Below are positions 22,048 through 28,623 of a stretch of DNA of 29,816 nt, in pieces. A program made the position numbers and the translations under genes. Source of the stretch: a virus; the IMG/VR virus record IMGVR_UViG_3300009152_000148, positions 1 through 29,816 of that record, one strand, 5' to 3'. The notes under the pieces were generated by a model. That model was given only the letters and a program-made list of their open reading frames with translations. It ran no database searches and had not been told where the DNA came from. Positions within the stretch are counted from its first letter, which is position 1, and the number at the start of each line of letters is the position of its first letter.

Positions 22048-22756
22048 GTGCTAATTTTTTACATTGTGTATCTACAAAATTATTATCCTTAATTTTCTTA
22101 TTGAACTCTTTGGCATCTGCTCCATAAAGTTTCTGCAATCTTTGAGCATTATCCTGTCTTACAATTCTAACAATTTGTAGCATTTCGCTAGGATGAAATT
22201 TTAATTTTTCCTGTTTTATTAAAATATCAAATACCTTTTCTGCATTAAATAACTTGTTAAAGTCATTTCTAGGTGATTCTAGCCATTCTTTCTGCGTGAA
22301 TGATACTATTTCATCATCCGTTAATTTTGGTGCTAAAATTTCGTTTACTATAGGTTTTGCAATTTTCCTTACTTCATTAGCTTTTTTAGTATATGCAACC
22401 ATAACCTGACCAATAAACTTTGGTGAAAACTTTTCATAGTGTTCTGTACTGCAATCTAATTTACCTTGAACTGCCATTTTAAATGCAATTCTAAATTCTT
22501 GTATAGTGTATAATGGGTAGCTAGTTCTTATGAAATCTTCTATTATTGTCATTTCTTCTTTATCAGGATAGTTCTTAAATCCTAGTAAAGTAAATATGTA
22601 AGCTAAATTTTCCCTTAATATTATTGGCGAAACTATATTTAGTTTATCACCATTAAATGAATTTAGTATTTCATTATCAACTATGTACCCACTCTTTAAG
22701 GGTTGCCATTCGTTGCTGACTTGAAGCGGTTGCGCTAAATGTTTTTGTATTTCCAT
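22016..22756 (-). CDS. Replication-associated protein (helicase-loader-like position)
   Basis: The 246-residue protein is almost all helical with no classical ATPase motif. Segments such as FRIAFKMAVQGKLDCSTEHY and FSPKFIGQVMVAYTKKANEV are a type I associate with replication-region proteins of Bacteroidetes phages. It directly follows the iteron-bearing replication gene, whose 3' end it overlaps by 80 nt, a place where helicase loaders often lie. Loader or accessory protein is an inference from position; it could equally be a different replication factor. Confidence 0.62.
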   Translation of the reverse strand: MEIQKHLAQPLQVSNEWQPLKSGYIVDNEILNSFNGDKLNIVSPIILRENLAYIFTLLGFKNYPDKEEMTIIEDFIRTSYPLYTIQEFRIAFKMAVQGKLDCSTEHYEKFSPKFIGQVMVAYTKKANEVRKIAKPIVNEILAPKLTDDEIVSFTQKEWLESPRNDFNKLFNAEKVFDILIKQEKLKFHPSEMLQIVRIVRQDNAQRLQKLYGADAKEFNKKIKDNNFVDTQCKKLALVKYFENLPS

Positions 22757-23306
22757 ATCTTAATTTGTTTTTAATCCAAGTATTAACTCTACGTTTTACA
22801 TCAAAAAACTTTTCTAATTCATACCGCAATTTACCTTTTTTATTTGGTTCACACCAATATTCAATAAATTCATTGTAAGAATCACCAAGTAATTCACGAT
22901 ACTCTAATATATTATTAATAAATAAATCATTTCCATTTATAGTTACAGTTTCAGTTTCCATATGTTTAACATATGATTCATCATATGACGGATCATATGA
23001 TTCATCATTCTTTGCATTTTTAGTAGAATTCCTATTATTACGTCTACTTTCTGTATAACTTTTCCTACGGTTAGTTTCATCATACATTTTTTTATTATAA
23101 TAAAAATCATCTTCTTTTATAAACTTACAAAAAATTTCAGAATCATATGTTCCACATACGCAATACATATCTTTATCAGTTAACTTACCTTTTTGGTGTT
23201 GTAAACATAAAAGTCTTATATATTTACCAACTTGCTCATCTGTTAAAGTATAGGTGCCGCTTAGAAAATCAGAGGTATAAAATAGTACTGCAGGATCTTT
23301 TGCCAT
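22677..23306 (-). CDS. Replication initiator-like protein (DUF1376/DUF4373-type N-terminus)
   Basis: The 209-residue protein starts MAKDPAVLFYTSDFLSGTYT, then LTDEQVGKYIRLLCLQHQKG (21-40), matching the winged-helix N-terminal domain of phage replication proteins. It continues with a Cys region, a basic stretch (RRKSYTESRRNNRNSTKN), an acidic repeated DxSY stretch (DESYDPSYDESY) coded by the iteron-like repeats, and a C-terminal helical domain. The internal repeats make it a lambda O-like gene carrying its own origin. It follows the DnaA-like gene by 2 nt. DNA binding to the repeats is inferred. Confidence 0.72.
   Translation of the reverse strand: MAKDPAVLFYTSDFLSGTYTLTDEQVGKYIRLLCLQHQKGKLTDKDMYCVCGTYDSEIFCKFIKEDDFYYNKKMYDETNRRKSYTESRRNNRNSTKNAKNDESYDPSYDESYVKHMETETVTINGNDLFINNILEYRELLGDSYNEFIEYWCEPNKKGKLRYELEKFFDVKRRVNTWIKNKLRYGNTKTFSATASSQQRMATLKEWVHS
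22905..22927. other. A/T-only tract beside iterons
   Basis: All 23 bases are A or T, about 31 bp from the CATATG repeats inside the replication gene. It could be the DNA-unwinding element of a phage origin. Confidence 0.45.
22959..23005. repeat. Iteron-like tandem CATATG repeats (candidate origin)
   Basis: Four CATATG hexamers begin at 22959, 22970, 22982 and 22994, spaced 11, 12 and 12 bp, close to one DNA turn. The units are CATATGATTCAT (22970-22981 and 22994-23005), CATATGACGGAT (22982-22993) and CATATGTTTAA. A further CATATG lies at 23144-23149. They sit inside the initiator-like gene with an A/T-only tract 31 bp away, the typical layout of a phage origin embedded in a replication gene. 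Confidence 0.68.
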
Positions 23307-23308
23307 TA

Positions 23309-23740
23309 TTAGTTTTTTGTTACAAATATATTATATTCCTGTATACTCTTCTCAACCTCCTCCATTTTTAATCTATACCAATCCTCTGTTTCCATTAAAT
23401 TCATTGCTGTTTTAATATTATATAAAACTGTGGTATGATCGTTAACACCTACATAGGGGGCAATTTCTTTTAATGATAAATGTGTATATTTCTTTAAAAT
23501 ATAAGTAGCAGCTTTTCTTGCAAAAACAACTGCTGATCTTCTAGATCTAACTGAAATATCCTCATCAAAAACATCGGAAACCAATTCAACTAACTTTGGT
23601 GCCATAATGGTTGTAGACCCTTTTTCTATTATTAAATCATTCTGTATTATACCAATTTGTGATAATGTTTTATGAAAAACTCTCATGCCGTGCAATTGGT
23701 TTTTATAACACTGTATTAGATCTTTGTGTAATTGTTCCAT
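23309..23740 (-). CDS. Stand-alone DnaA domain IV-like protein
   Basis: The 143-residue protein lacks the AAA+ core of DnaA but has its DNA-binding domain: RRSAVVFARKAATYILKKYT (helices), LSLKEIAPYVGVNDHTTVLY with the DHTTV recognition helix signature (101-105), and a terminal helix. DnaA domain IV binds 9 bp DnaA boxes; a phage protein with only this part could bind the host or phage origin or interfere with the host initiator. It is upstream of the initiator-like gene and overlaps no neighbour. Confidence 0.78.
   Translation of the reverse strand: MEQLHKDLIQCYKNQLHGMRVFHKTLSQIGIIQNDLIIEKGSTTIMAPKLVELVSDVFDEDISVRSRRSAVVFARKAATYILKKYTHLSLKEIAPYVGVNDHTTVLYNIKTAMNLMETEDWYRLKMEEVEKSIQEYNIFVTKN
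23323..23330 (-). promoter_or_regulatory. Possible -7 promoter element before the initiator-like gene
   Basis: TATATTTG on the minus strand matches the TAnnTTTG consensus, with a TTG 22 bp upstream (17-23 bp is usual). It lies at the end of the DnaA-like gene, 17 nt before the initiator-like ATG, so transcripts from it would carry a short leader. Confidence 0.45.
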
Positions 23741-23741
23741 G

Positions 23742-23954
23742 TTAAAATTCTAAATCGTCGTTTATAATTGGTTTTACTTCATCAGGTTTTACATAATTAT
23801 TTTCGTAAATTTGGTAGTCCGGTTCACTATCTTTTTTCTTATAAGTGTTTACCCACATAGTATACTTTTGACCTTCAATTGCAAAATTAATTACTTCACC
23901 TTTTTGTGTTTGTTTTTTCCAAGCACCATACTTTTTTTTTATTTGCTCTTCCAT
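23742..23954 (-). CDS. Unknown protein of the replication operon
   Basis: The 70-residue protein reads MEEQIKKKYGAWKKQTQKGE, then VINFAIEGQKYTMWVN and a charged, acidic C-terminus (PDEVKPIINDDLEF). The central strands could form a small beta barrel and the acidic tail resembles the end of single-strand-binding proteins, but the fold cannot be shown by eye. It shares a one-base overlap with the HTH gene. I associate this type with small genes beside ERF genes in Bacteroidetes phages. Confidence 0.65.
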   Translation of the reverse strand: MEEQIKKKYGAWKKQTQKGEVINFAIEGQKYTMWVNTYKKKDSEPDYQIYENNYVKPDEVKPIINDDLEF

Positions 23955-24166
23955 TAGTTTTTATTTTTTAAAAGTGAATACTGTGCAACATATCTTGTAT
24001 TGCGTTTTGTTCCTACATTAACTATATCTGTTTTAATGTTATACCCCTCATCGCGAAGGTTAAAAATTAATGCAGCTAATCTTAATGTACCATACTTTTT
24101 TAATGCTACTAATGGTGTTAGCGGTTGACTTTTAAGGTGGTTAAGCACCATGTTTTGTTGACTCAT
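23954..24166 (-). CDS. HTH_39-like DNA-binding protein
   Basis: The 70-residue protein has LTPLVALKKYGTLRLAALIF (16-35) with a helix-turn-helix pattern followed by LRDEGYNIKTDIV. This L-T-x-L-x-ALxxYGxxRLAxxIxxLRxxGYxI pattern is that of small phage HTH_39 proteins. A role in regulating replication genes or in DNA handling is plausible but unknown. It overlaps the upstream small gene by 26 nt. Confidence 0.72.
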   Translation of the reverse strand: MSQQNMVLNHLKSQPLTPLVALKKYGTLRLAALIFNLRDEGYNIKTDIVNVGTKRNTRYVAQYSLLKNKN

Positions 24167-24344
24167 TTTGTCTGTTTTTAATTTTAGAAAAATTGTATTG
24201 TTTGTTTAAGGAAATTGCATTTTCAATTGGTTCTCTATTACTGCATCTAGTAGATACTTTTAATTGTTTAAACCATTCATTTTGTGTTAGCTTTTCATTA
24301 GGTATAGCTATTCTGCTTATTTTAATACCCCAAATATTTTCCAT
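24141..24344 (-). CDS. Small unknown protein
   Basis: The 67-residue protein begins MENIWGIKISRIAIPNEKLT and contains NEWFKQLKVSTRCSNREPIE; it is basic at the end. It lies 2 nt past the ERF stop and overlaps the HTH gene by 26 nt. No motif is recognised. Coding is supported by gene packing only. Confidence 0.55.
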   Translation of the reverse strand: MENIWGIKISRIAIPNEKLTQNEWFKQLKVSTRCSNREPIENAISLNKQYNFSKIKNRQNESTKHGA

Positions 24345-24346
24345 AG

Positions 24347-24898
24347 TTATTTATTTTGGTTTTGGTTAATACTTCTTAATGCCTTTTGATATTGCTCAGA
24401 TGTTGTAATAGCACTTATTTTAATTGCTACTTTTTGTTTCATTGTTTCATCCCAAGAGGTATTTTCAAGCAATAAAATTAATTCCATTCTTTTTTGTTCG
24501 CCAACTTCATCTTGATGATTATTAGTAGCATCTGAATCTTTTGTATCATCTATTGCAAATAATCCATTGAGTGCGTACTTCCGTGCATAACTAGAAGCAC
24601 TACCTGTAATTTGTGCAGCATCCATTCCTTTTTTTACTTCTTCCTCTCTTGCCCATCCGTAAACTTGTATAGGTAACTCCTCGTTATTTTCATCAATTAG
24701 CATAGCAGTTGCCCTTACATATATTCTGTCAGCTACTTGTATAATTTCATCACTAATAAGCAAAGCGCAATTATTTTTAAATAAGATGGGCTTTACCGCT
24801 TCAATAATGTCTTCTGCACTTCGGTATTTATATTTACCAAAGTTGTTTGTTTGATTTTTTGGCGCTTTTAATTCTGCCTGAATTTTTACTAATTTCAT
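24347..24898 (-). CDS. erf: ERF-family single-strand annealing recombinase
   Basis: The 183-residue protein starts MKLVKIQAELKAPKNQTNNF and contains the ERF signature region: GKYKYRSAEDIIEAVKPILF, then ATAMLIDENNEE, GSASSYARKYALNGLFAIDD (the conserved GSAxSYxRKY segment) and a variable C-terminus. Such proteins anneal complementary single strands in phage recombination. The frame is open 14 residues upstream to 24940, but Met at 24898 has the AAACAAACTATG leader seen at other starts here and avoids overlapping the next gene. The exonuclease that usually partners it may be the DEDD or VRR-NUC protein. Confidence 0.88.
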   Translation of the reverse strand: MKLVKIQAELKAPKNQTNNFGKYKYRSAEDIIEAVKPILFKNNCALLISDEIIQVADRIYVRATAMLIDENNEELPIQVYGWAREEEVKKGMDAAQITGSASSYARKYALNGLFAIDDTKDSDATNNHQDEVGEQKRMELILLLENTSWDETMKQKVAIKISAITTSEQYQKALRSINQNQNK

Positions 24899-24917
24899 AG
24901 TTTGTTTTTTTTGTTTA

Positions 24918-25172
24918 TTAATAATCACCGTGTTCCTCAAACACTTCTGTTAGATCTGCTAATCTTGTATAACCCTTTGGTGAATTAAGTTCTGGGATTT
25001 CAATATTATAATGTGTTCTATAATATTCCCCAAATGCTTTTCTTGCTTGTTGATATTTTTCATAATATTCTGCATTAAAATACAAGTAACAATTTTCATA
25101 TTTCCATTTCCAATAATCTAAGTTAACTCCTAATTCATTTAGTTTATAATCTTGGGTTAAAGCATGTCTCAT
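24918..25172 (-). CDS. Unknown protein of the replication operon
   Basis: The 84-residue protein begins MRHALTQDYKLNELGVNLDY and is rich in Tyr (YWKWKYENCYLYFNAEYYEK, about 20-39), with a charged helical end. It is 19 nt upstream of the ERF gene and follows a 64-residue gene by 1 nt. No family is recognised. Confidence 0.65.
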   Translation of the reverse strand: MRHALTQDYKLNELGVNLDYWKWKYENCYLYFNAEYYEKYQQARKAFGEYYRTHYNIEIPELNSPKGYTRLADLTEVFEEHGDY

Positions 25173-25173
25173 T

Positions 25174-25368
25174 TTAAATAGTTTTGGTTTCTAAAATTGT
25201 TTTAACAGGTTCTAAACTTCCGCCATTTGCTAATGTAATAAATTTTTCATAAGCAACTTCTTTATCAAAGCTACCTGAATCACTAATATAACATTCATCA
25301 ATAGCAGTGTAATACCAAATGTCGTTAGAATTATATCTAACTTGTTGTACAAATTCAATTTTTTTCAT
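25174..25368 (-). CDS. Small unknown protein
   Basis: The 64-residue protein reads MKKIEFVQQVRYNSNDIWYY and TAIDECYISDSGSFDKEVA, with a helix after. Its ATG has the AAACAAACTATG leader. It follows a 33-residue frame and is in the operon behind the promoter at 25502. No function is recognised. Confidence 0.62.
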   Translation of the reverse strand: MKKIEFVQQVRYNSNDIWYYTAIDECYISDSGSFDKEVAYEKFITLANGGSLEPVKTILETKTI

Positions 25369-25380
25369 AGTTTGTTTTTT

Positions 25381-25482
25381 TTAATTAATTAATGCGTGTT
25401 TAAATTTTTTAATCATTTCATCAAATGCTTTATTAGTTTTTTTAATTTCTAATAACTCTTGTTTAGTTAATTTTTCTTTCAT
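25381..25482 (-). CDS. Tiny charged protein (33 aa), first in the replication operon
   Basis: An ATG at 25482 opens a 33-codon frame (MKEKLTKQELLEIKKTNKAF, then DEMIKKFKHALIN) that is helical and rich in Lys. It begins about 20 nt after the -7 element of the promoter and is directly followed by the 64-residue gene, so it would be first in the transcript. The size makes it tentative. Confidence 0.5.
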   Translation of the reverse strand: MKEKLTKQELLEIKKTNKAFDEMIKKFKHALIN

Positions 25483-25501
25483 ATTTTTTAGTTTGTTAAC
25501 A

Positions 25502-25534
25502 CAAATATACATCTTTTAGACAATATACAACAAA
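25502..25534 (-). promoter_or_regulatory. Strong Bacteroidetes-type promoter of the replication operon
   Basis: On the minus strand TATATTTG (25502-25509) fully matches TAnnTTTG. A TTTG (25531-25534) lies 21 bp upstream and a TTG is at 18 bp, both inside the normal range. Transcription would start about 13 nt before the tiny 33-codon gene. The surrounding 21 bp (25493-25513) nearly equal 16171-16191, which suggests common control. Confidence 0.78.
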
Positions 25535-25572
25535 AAAATTTTATTCTAGCAAAACTTTAACGTATATGAATT

Positions 25573-25842
25573 TTATATACTACCATCTTGCATAGGCAAA
25601 TCAATGGTATCATCTATCTTACGATAACCTTCCTTCCATAAAACTTTAGTTATAAGAACACTCTTACGAATAATAGTTTGTTCACTATCCTTTGGATTTA
25701 TCAAGTGCATCAGTTCGTGGATTAAAACTTCCATCATCTTTCTACCCTTTAACCTTTCATCAATCTCAATAACCCCATCACTTGATGAAATGCCATAAGC
25801 CTGTTCCTTACCAAGTTTACGATATATGATTGTAATCTTCAC
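25573..25842 (-). CDS. HExxH zinc-peptidase-like protein
   Basis: The 89-residue protein contains MMEVLIHELMHLINPKDSEQ (about 36-55), in which HELMH is the HExxH zinc motif, preceded by an N-terminal beta region and followed by a helix ending KVLWKEGYR. Small proteins of this shape are common in Bacteroidetes phages and could act as minimal metallopeptidases or as inactive relatives; a third zinc ligand cannot be assigned with confidence. It is the last gene before the replication promoter. Confidence 0.7.
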   Translation of the reverse strand: MKITIIYRKLGKEQAYGISSSDGVIEIDERLKGRKMMEVLIHELMHLINPKDSEQTIIRKSVLITKVLWKEGYRKIDDTIDLPMQDGSI

Positions 25843-26024
25843 GACTTTAGTAATGCTTCATCAGGTCTATCAATCTCTTTAACTTGTATTCTTTCACCGC
25901 CTCTTATCTTGGCTAACATTTTTGTGATTTGACTTTCAACTGCATAGTATTCCTGTAGTCTATTAACTAGCCATAACTCTTGTTCGGTTAAACTCCATTT
26001 GCTAAAACCCTTTGGCATTTTCAT
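25839..26024 (-). CDS. Small unknown protein
   Basis: The 61-residue protein reads MKMPKGFSKWSLTEQELWLV, then a helix with charged residues (NRLQEYYAVESQITKMLAKI) and ends IDRPDEALLKS. It overlaps the upstream gene by 23 nt and the HExxH gene by 4 nt. MPKGF-x-KW is a pattern I recall from small phage proteins. No function is known. Confidence 0.62.
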   Translation of the reverse strand: MKMPKGFSKWSLTEQELWLVNRLQEYYAVESQITKMLAKIRGGERIQVKEIDRPDEALLKS

Positions 26025-26205
26025 CTTGTTTAGTTTTTATAATTTTTTTTAAATAGATAGCTAAATCTAATGCTTCCTCGTAAGCGTGTTGTAACCATTC
26101 CTGTTCAGATAAATCCTTTCTATCCATAGTTGTTCCATATTCCATCCTACCCTTTTCTTCTCTATATAGCAAATCATCTATGATTGAATATAATAGTTTG
26201 CTCAT
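26002..26205 (-). CDS. MazG-like small protein
   Basis: The 67-residue protein is helical: MSKLLYSIIDDLLYREEKGR, then QEWLQHAYEEALDLAIYLKK (about 35-54) with EExxD-type acidic residues. The motif recalls the MazG nucleotide-pyrophosphatase half motif, but the protein is too short for a complete enzyme. It shares one base with the exonuclease stop. It may act as a partner or be a remnant. Confidence 0.6.
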   Translation of the reverse strand: MSKLLYSIIDDLLYREEKGRMEYGTTMDRKDLSEQEWLQHAYEEALDLAIYLKKIIKTKQDENAKGF

Positions 26206-26939
26206 TATTTATCAGTTTTAGAGTGCATTTTATGACAAGTCTTACAAATGTATTGTATCTTTTTTACCCCTGATGCGGTTGTCCTTCTTTGATTTACAAT
26301 AATATCATCACTACCACATTCAGGACAAGTACCTTTATCCTGCCCAAAGATAACCCCATAATGAGTTTTAGATTCTATATGATTATTAAGTGCCTTAAAT
26401 ACTTGCTCCAATAATGTTACATCCTTTTTGCAATACTTAATCATCTTATCCATTGCCACCTTATCCTTCTTTAAAAGAATGTCCTTCCAAAGACTATATT
26501 CTGTTTTAATCTTTTGACCTAAACCTAAAAAATCTGCTATGTAATTTAAACGATTTGAATTAAACCTGAACTTTGACCTAGCTACTTTTAAGGTATCTAT
26601 GGTTGTATATTTAGGGAACATTTCAATGTGGTGAAATAGACATCTAGTTCTAATCCACGCTAAATCAAACTTATCTCCATTATGTCCTACTAATTCATTT
26701 GCCTGATTTGCGACAAGTATAAACTTTTGTAGCATTGTTTTATCATTCTGCTTTGCATCCCAATTTAATGAGTAAACTTCTTTTTCTTCTTCCCATTTAT
26801 AACAGATGCAAATGATTGCTCGTTCCTGTATGATGTTTGATACATCAATGTTTTTCTTATATCCTGCTTCCCAAAATAAGCCAATGTTAGGACTTGTCTC
26901 TATGTCAAAGAAAAGCCTTCTCCGTTTTGTTTGTAGCAT
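26205..26939 (-). CDS. DEDDy 3'-5' exonuclease with C-terminal zinc ribbon
   Basis: The N-terminal half of this 244-residue protein is an RNase H-like DnaQ-type exonuclease: LFFDIETSP (D12, E14), VGHNGDKFDLAW (second metal site) and YCKKDVTLLEQVF with Tyr three before Asp, the DEDDy type. Residues about 205-240 add a zinc ribbon with CPECGSD and CKTCHK. It could degrade DNA ends or proofread alone, since no DNA polymerase is in the window. ATG at 26939 overlaps the endolysin stop by one base. Confidence 0.86.
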   Translation of the reverse strand: MLQTKRRRLFFDIETSPNIGLFWEAGYKKNIDVSNIIQERAIICICYKWEEEKEVYSLNWDAKQNDKTMLQKFILVANQANELVGHNGDKFDLAWIRTRCLFHHIEMFPKYTTIDTLKVARSKFRFNSNRLNYIADFLGLGQKIKTEYSLWKDILLKKDKVAMDKMIKYCKKDVTLLEQVFKALNNHIESKTHYGVIFGQDKGTCPECGSDDIIVNQRRTTASGVKKIQYICKTCHKMHSKTDK

Positions 26940-27397
26940 TAAAATTTTTTGTAGTGTGTAGAACCATTTGTTTTATATGCTATTAAAACCTCTTTTCTAT
27001 GCCTTTCTGAATAAGAACAATGAACCCAATCAGGGTTTATATCATTGCCAAATTCCCAAATCAATTGGTCAAAAGGAAGTTTATCTTTTATGTAATGAAA
27101 TATCTCTGCGTTGGTTACACCATAGGTAGTGCCATCCATATCTATATCTATTGCCTGTCCAAGTGAGTGCTGCGAAGTATTAGCACCCCCTATTTTAGCG
27201 TTTAATTCTTTAGACCTATAACCACTTGAAATAAGTATAGGGCATCTAAAATTAGCTCTAATTGGCTCAAAAATGTTTTCAGCTAGTTCTTTTAAGTTAA
27301 CTATATGTTCAAGAGTTGGCATATTACTAATGCCATTACGCTTTGCGGATTCACTACGAATAGCCTCTGCTAATGTAAAATGTTCAGATAAGACCAT
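26939..27397 (-). CDS. Peptidase M15 endolysin (D-Ala-D-Ala type)
   Basis: The 152-residue protein shows the zinc M15_3 signature: ILISSGYRSKELNAKIGG (about 55-72), SQHSLGQAIDID with His77 and Asp84, and WVHCSY with His126 as the remaining ligand. This family cuts D-Ala-containing peptide links in peptidoglycan. It has no signal peptide, so the holin must let it reach the wall. It overlaps the C-terminal end of the spanin-like gene by 28 nt and belongs to the lysis cassette. Confidence 0.9.
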   Translation of the reverse strand: MVLSEHFTLAEAIRSESAKRNGISNMPTLEHIVNLKELAENIFEPIRANFRCPILISSGYRSKELNAKIGGANTSQHSLGQAIDIDMDGTTYGVTNAEIFHYIKDKLPFDQLIWEFGNDINPDWVHCSYSERHRKEVLIAYKTNGSTHYKKF

Positions 27398-27861
27398 AAA
27401 AATCGTTTAATTAATATGTATCCAATTAAAATGCCAAATAAACCCCAAAATCGCCACTTCCACTTATTGCTAGTCTTTATACTATCTTGCAGAGAAGTGC
27501 TGAAATAACGCACCGAATCAGCCATTATGCCTAACCTTCGGTTATCTACTATATAACTAGTTTGTATTTCCTTAACCTTAATAGTCTTAACGATGGTTTT
27601 TGCTGCCTCTTTGATGGTTATGTATTCAACCCCATTAATACTGATTGTATCTGTTTTGTAGTTAGTAATGGTATCAACAAGTAATGTAGTGTCATATTTT
27701 GTTATTATTGTTGTGTCATTTGCACAGGGTCTAGTTTTTTCTAACTGCCTAAATACTCGTTCACTACTTTCAATATTGTTTAATACTGTGCGTTCAGCCT
27801 TCTTAATTGGGTTGCACCCTATCATAAATAATGCTAAAATCAATATTATCTTATTTGCCAT
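27370..27861 (-). CDS. Unimolecular spanin-like lipoprotein
   Basis: The 163-residue protein starts with a signal ending in lipobox LFMIGC (Cys16), so it should be lipidated and sorted to the outer membrane. The long middle is Thr/Lys/Val-rich and likely beta-structured. A second hydrophobic segment (WRFWGLFGILIGYILIK, about 136-152) near the C-terminus would span the inner membrane. That arrangement is the topology of a u-spanin, which fuses outer and inner membranes at the end of lysis. It lies between holin-like genes and the endolysin, whose ATG overlaps its end. Confidence 0.68.
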   Translation of the reverse strand: MANKIILILALFMIGCNPIKKAERTVLNNIESSERVFRQLEKTRPCANDTTIITKYDTTLLVDTITNYKTDTISINGVEYITIKEAAKTIVKTIKVKEIQTSYIVDNRRLGIMADSVRYFSTSLQDSIKTSNKWKWRFWGLFGILIGYILIKRFLWSYLNILH

Positions 27862-28039
27862 ATCTTTTGTCGTGTGGGTTTAAGTAGTTTATAATAATAG
27901 GCAAAATTGAGATTATTCCTGCGTTTAAACAATCTTTTAATGTTATCAAATAAATATCCCCTTTCATTACAATCATTGTAAGTATTGCTGAAACAAAGAC
28001 TTTTAACCACGAACCATAAATACTATTTAGGAACTTCAT
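27851..28039 (-). CDS. Holin-like membrane protein
   Basis: The 62-residue protein has two hydrophobic segments (about residues 13-25 VFVSAILTMIVM and 33-51 LKDCLNAGIISILPIIINYL) and a basic end with NPHDKRYGK. This layout is that of a class II holin of Bacteroidetes phages. It overlaps both neighbours by about 10-17 nt and lies right before the spanin-like and endolysin genes. It could be paired with the 63-residue membrane protein upstream. Confidence 0.7.
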   Translation of the reverse strand: MKFLNSIYGSWLKVFVSAILTMIVMKGDIYLITLKDCLNAGIISILPIIINYLNPHDKRYGK

Positions 28040-28214
28040 CTTTTTTTATCTTTTTAGTTGCGTTGTAATAATAACGAATGGCAAATAAACCACTGATAAT
28101 AGCAGTGAACCCTGCTAATAAAGTAACAAAGGGTTGTACCTGTGTTAGTGTCAAGGATGCAGCGGTTAAGCTAATCCCTGTATTAATGAGTGCACTGCTA
28201 CTATCTTGTGTCAT
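28023..28214 (-). CDS. Second holin-like membrane protein
   Basis: From the ATG at 28214 (TAATG overlap with the upstream stop) the 63-residue protein has two hydrophobic stretches (LINTGISLTAASLTLTQVQP and FVTLLAGFTAIISGLFAIRY) and a basic end (NATKKIKKDEVPK). The frame opens 16 residues earlier with an Arg-rich stretch, which I reject because the overlapping start fits operon style. It may be a holin, antiholin or membrane accessory. Confidence 0.62.
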   Translation of the reverse strand: MTQDSSSALINTGISLTAASLTLTQVQPFVTLLAGFTAIISGLFAIRYYYNATKKIKKDEVPK

Positions 28215-28600
28215 TACAATTCTTCTTCTTCTTCTGTTATAAATGCGATACCTGTTGTCCAATCTTGAAGGAATGTAAATTCTTTAAGTCCTGAAGAATT
28301 AACCACTTCAATAGGCTTAAACTCAAACTCCTTCTCTCCTAGTTCTTTAACTTGAGCAGTTAGTTTTTTGATAGCTTCTTTAGTAAACTTGTAACCACCT
28401 TTTTCATCCAATAATAAAATGTCATTAGAATCGGTTGATGCGTTGTCAAGGCGGAGTTCTTCAACTTGGGCTTGATAGCTTTCGTGGTGGGATTTGACTT
28501 TTTCATAAATCTTTACGAGTTTTTTTTGTGTCTTACTTTCGGAATTTCCAATAACCGCATTAATTGATGCGACTAGGGTGTTGAGTTGTTGATATTTCAT
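28214..28600 (-). CDS. Unknown helical protein of the lysis/virion block
   Basis: The 128-residue protein has a coiled-coil type N-terminal half (MKYQQLNTLVASINAVIGNS and KLVKIYEKVKSHHESYQAQV) and an acidic end (ITEEEEEL). It is a type I recall near holin genes in Bacteroidetes phages. No enzyme motif is present. Start ATG 28600 lies 48 nt from the previous tiny gene, with a weak -7-like TATATTTG at 28616-28623. Confidence 0.65.
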   Translation of the reverse strand: MKYQQLNTLVASINAVIGNSESKTQKKLVKIYEKVKSHHESYQAQVEELRLDNASTDSNDILLLDEKGGYKFTKEAIKKLTAQVKELGEKEFEFKPIEVVNSSGLKEFTFLQDWTTGIAFITEEEEEL

Positions 28601-28615
28601 TTGATTGATTTTTTA

Positions 28616-28623
28616 CAAATATA
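28616..28623 (-). promoter_or_regulatory. Weak -7-like element
   Basis: TATATTTG occurs on the minus strand 15 nt upstream of the gene starting at 28600. No TTG or TTTG lies 17-23 bp upstream, so promoter activity is doubtful. Confidence 0.3.

Noticed and set aside
2380-24956. Many AGATCT sites scattered over the window
   Set aside because: The number seen is near what base composition predicts, so no enrichment can be claimed.
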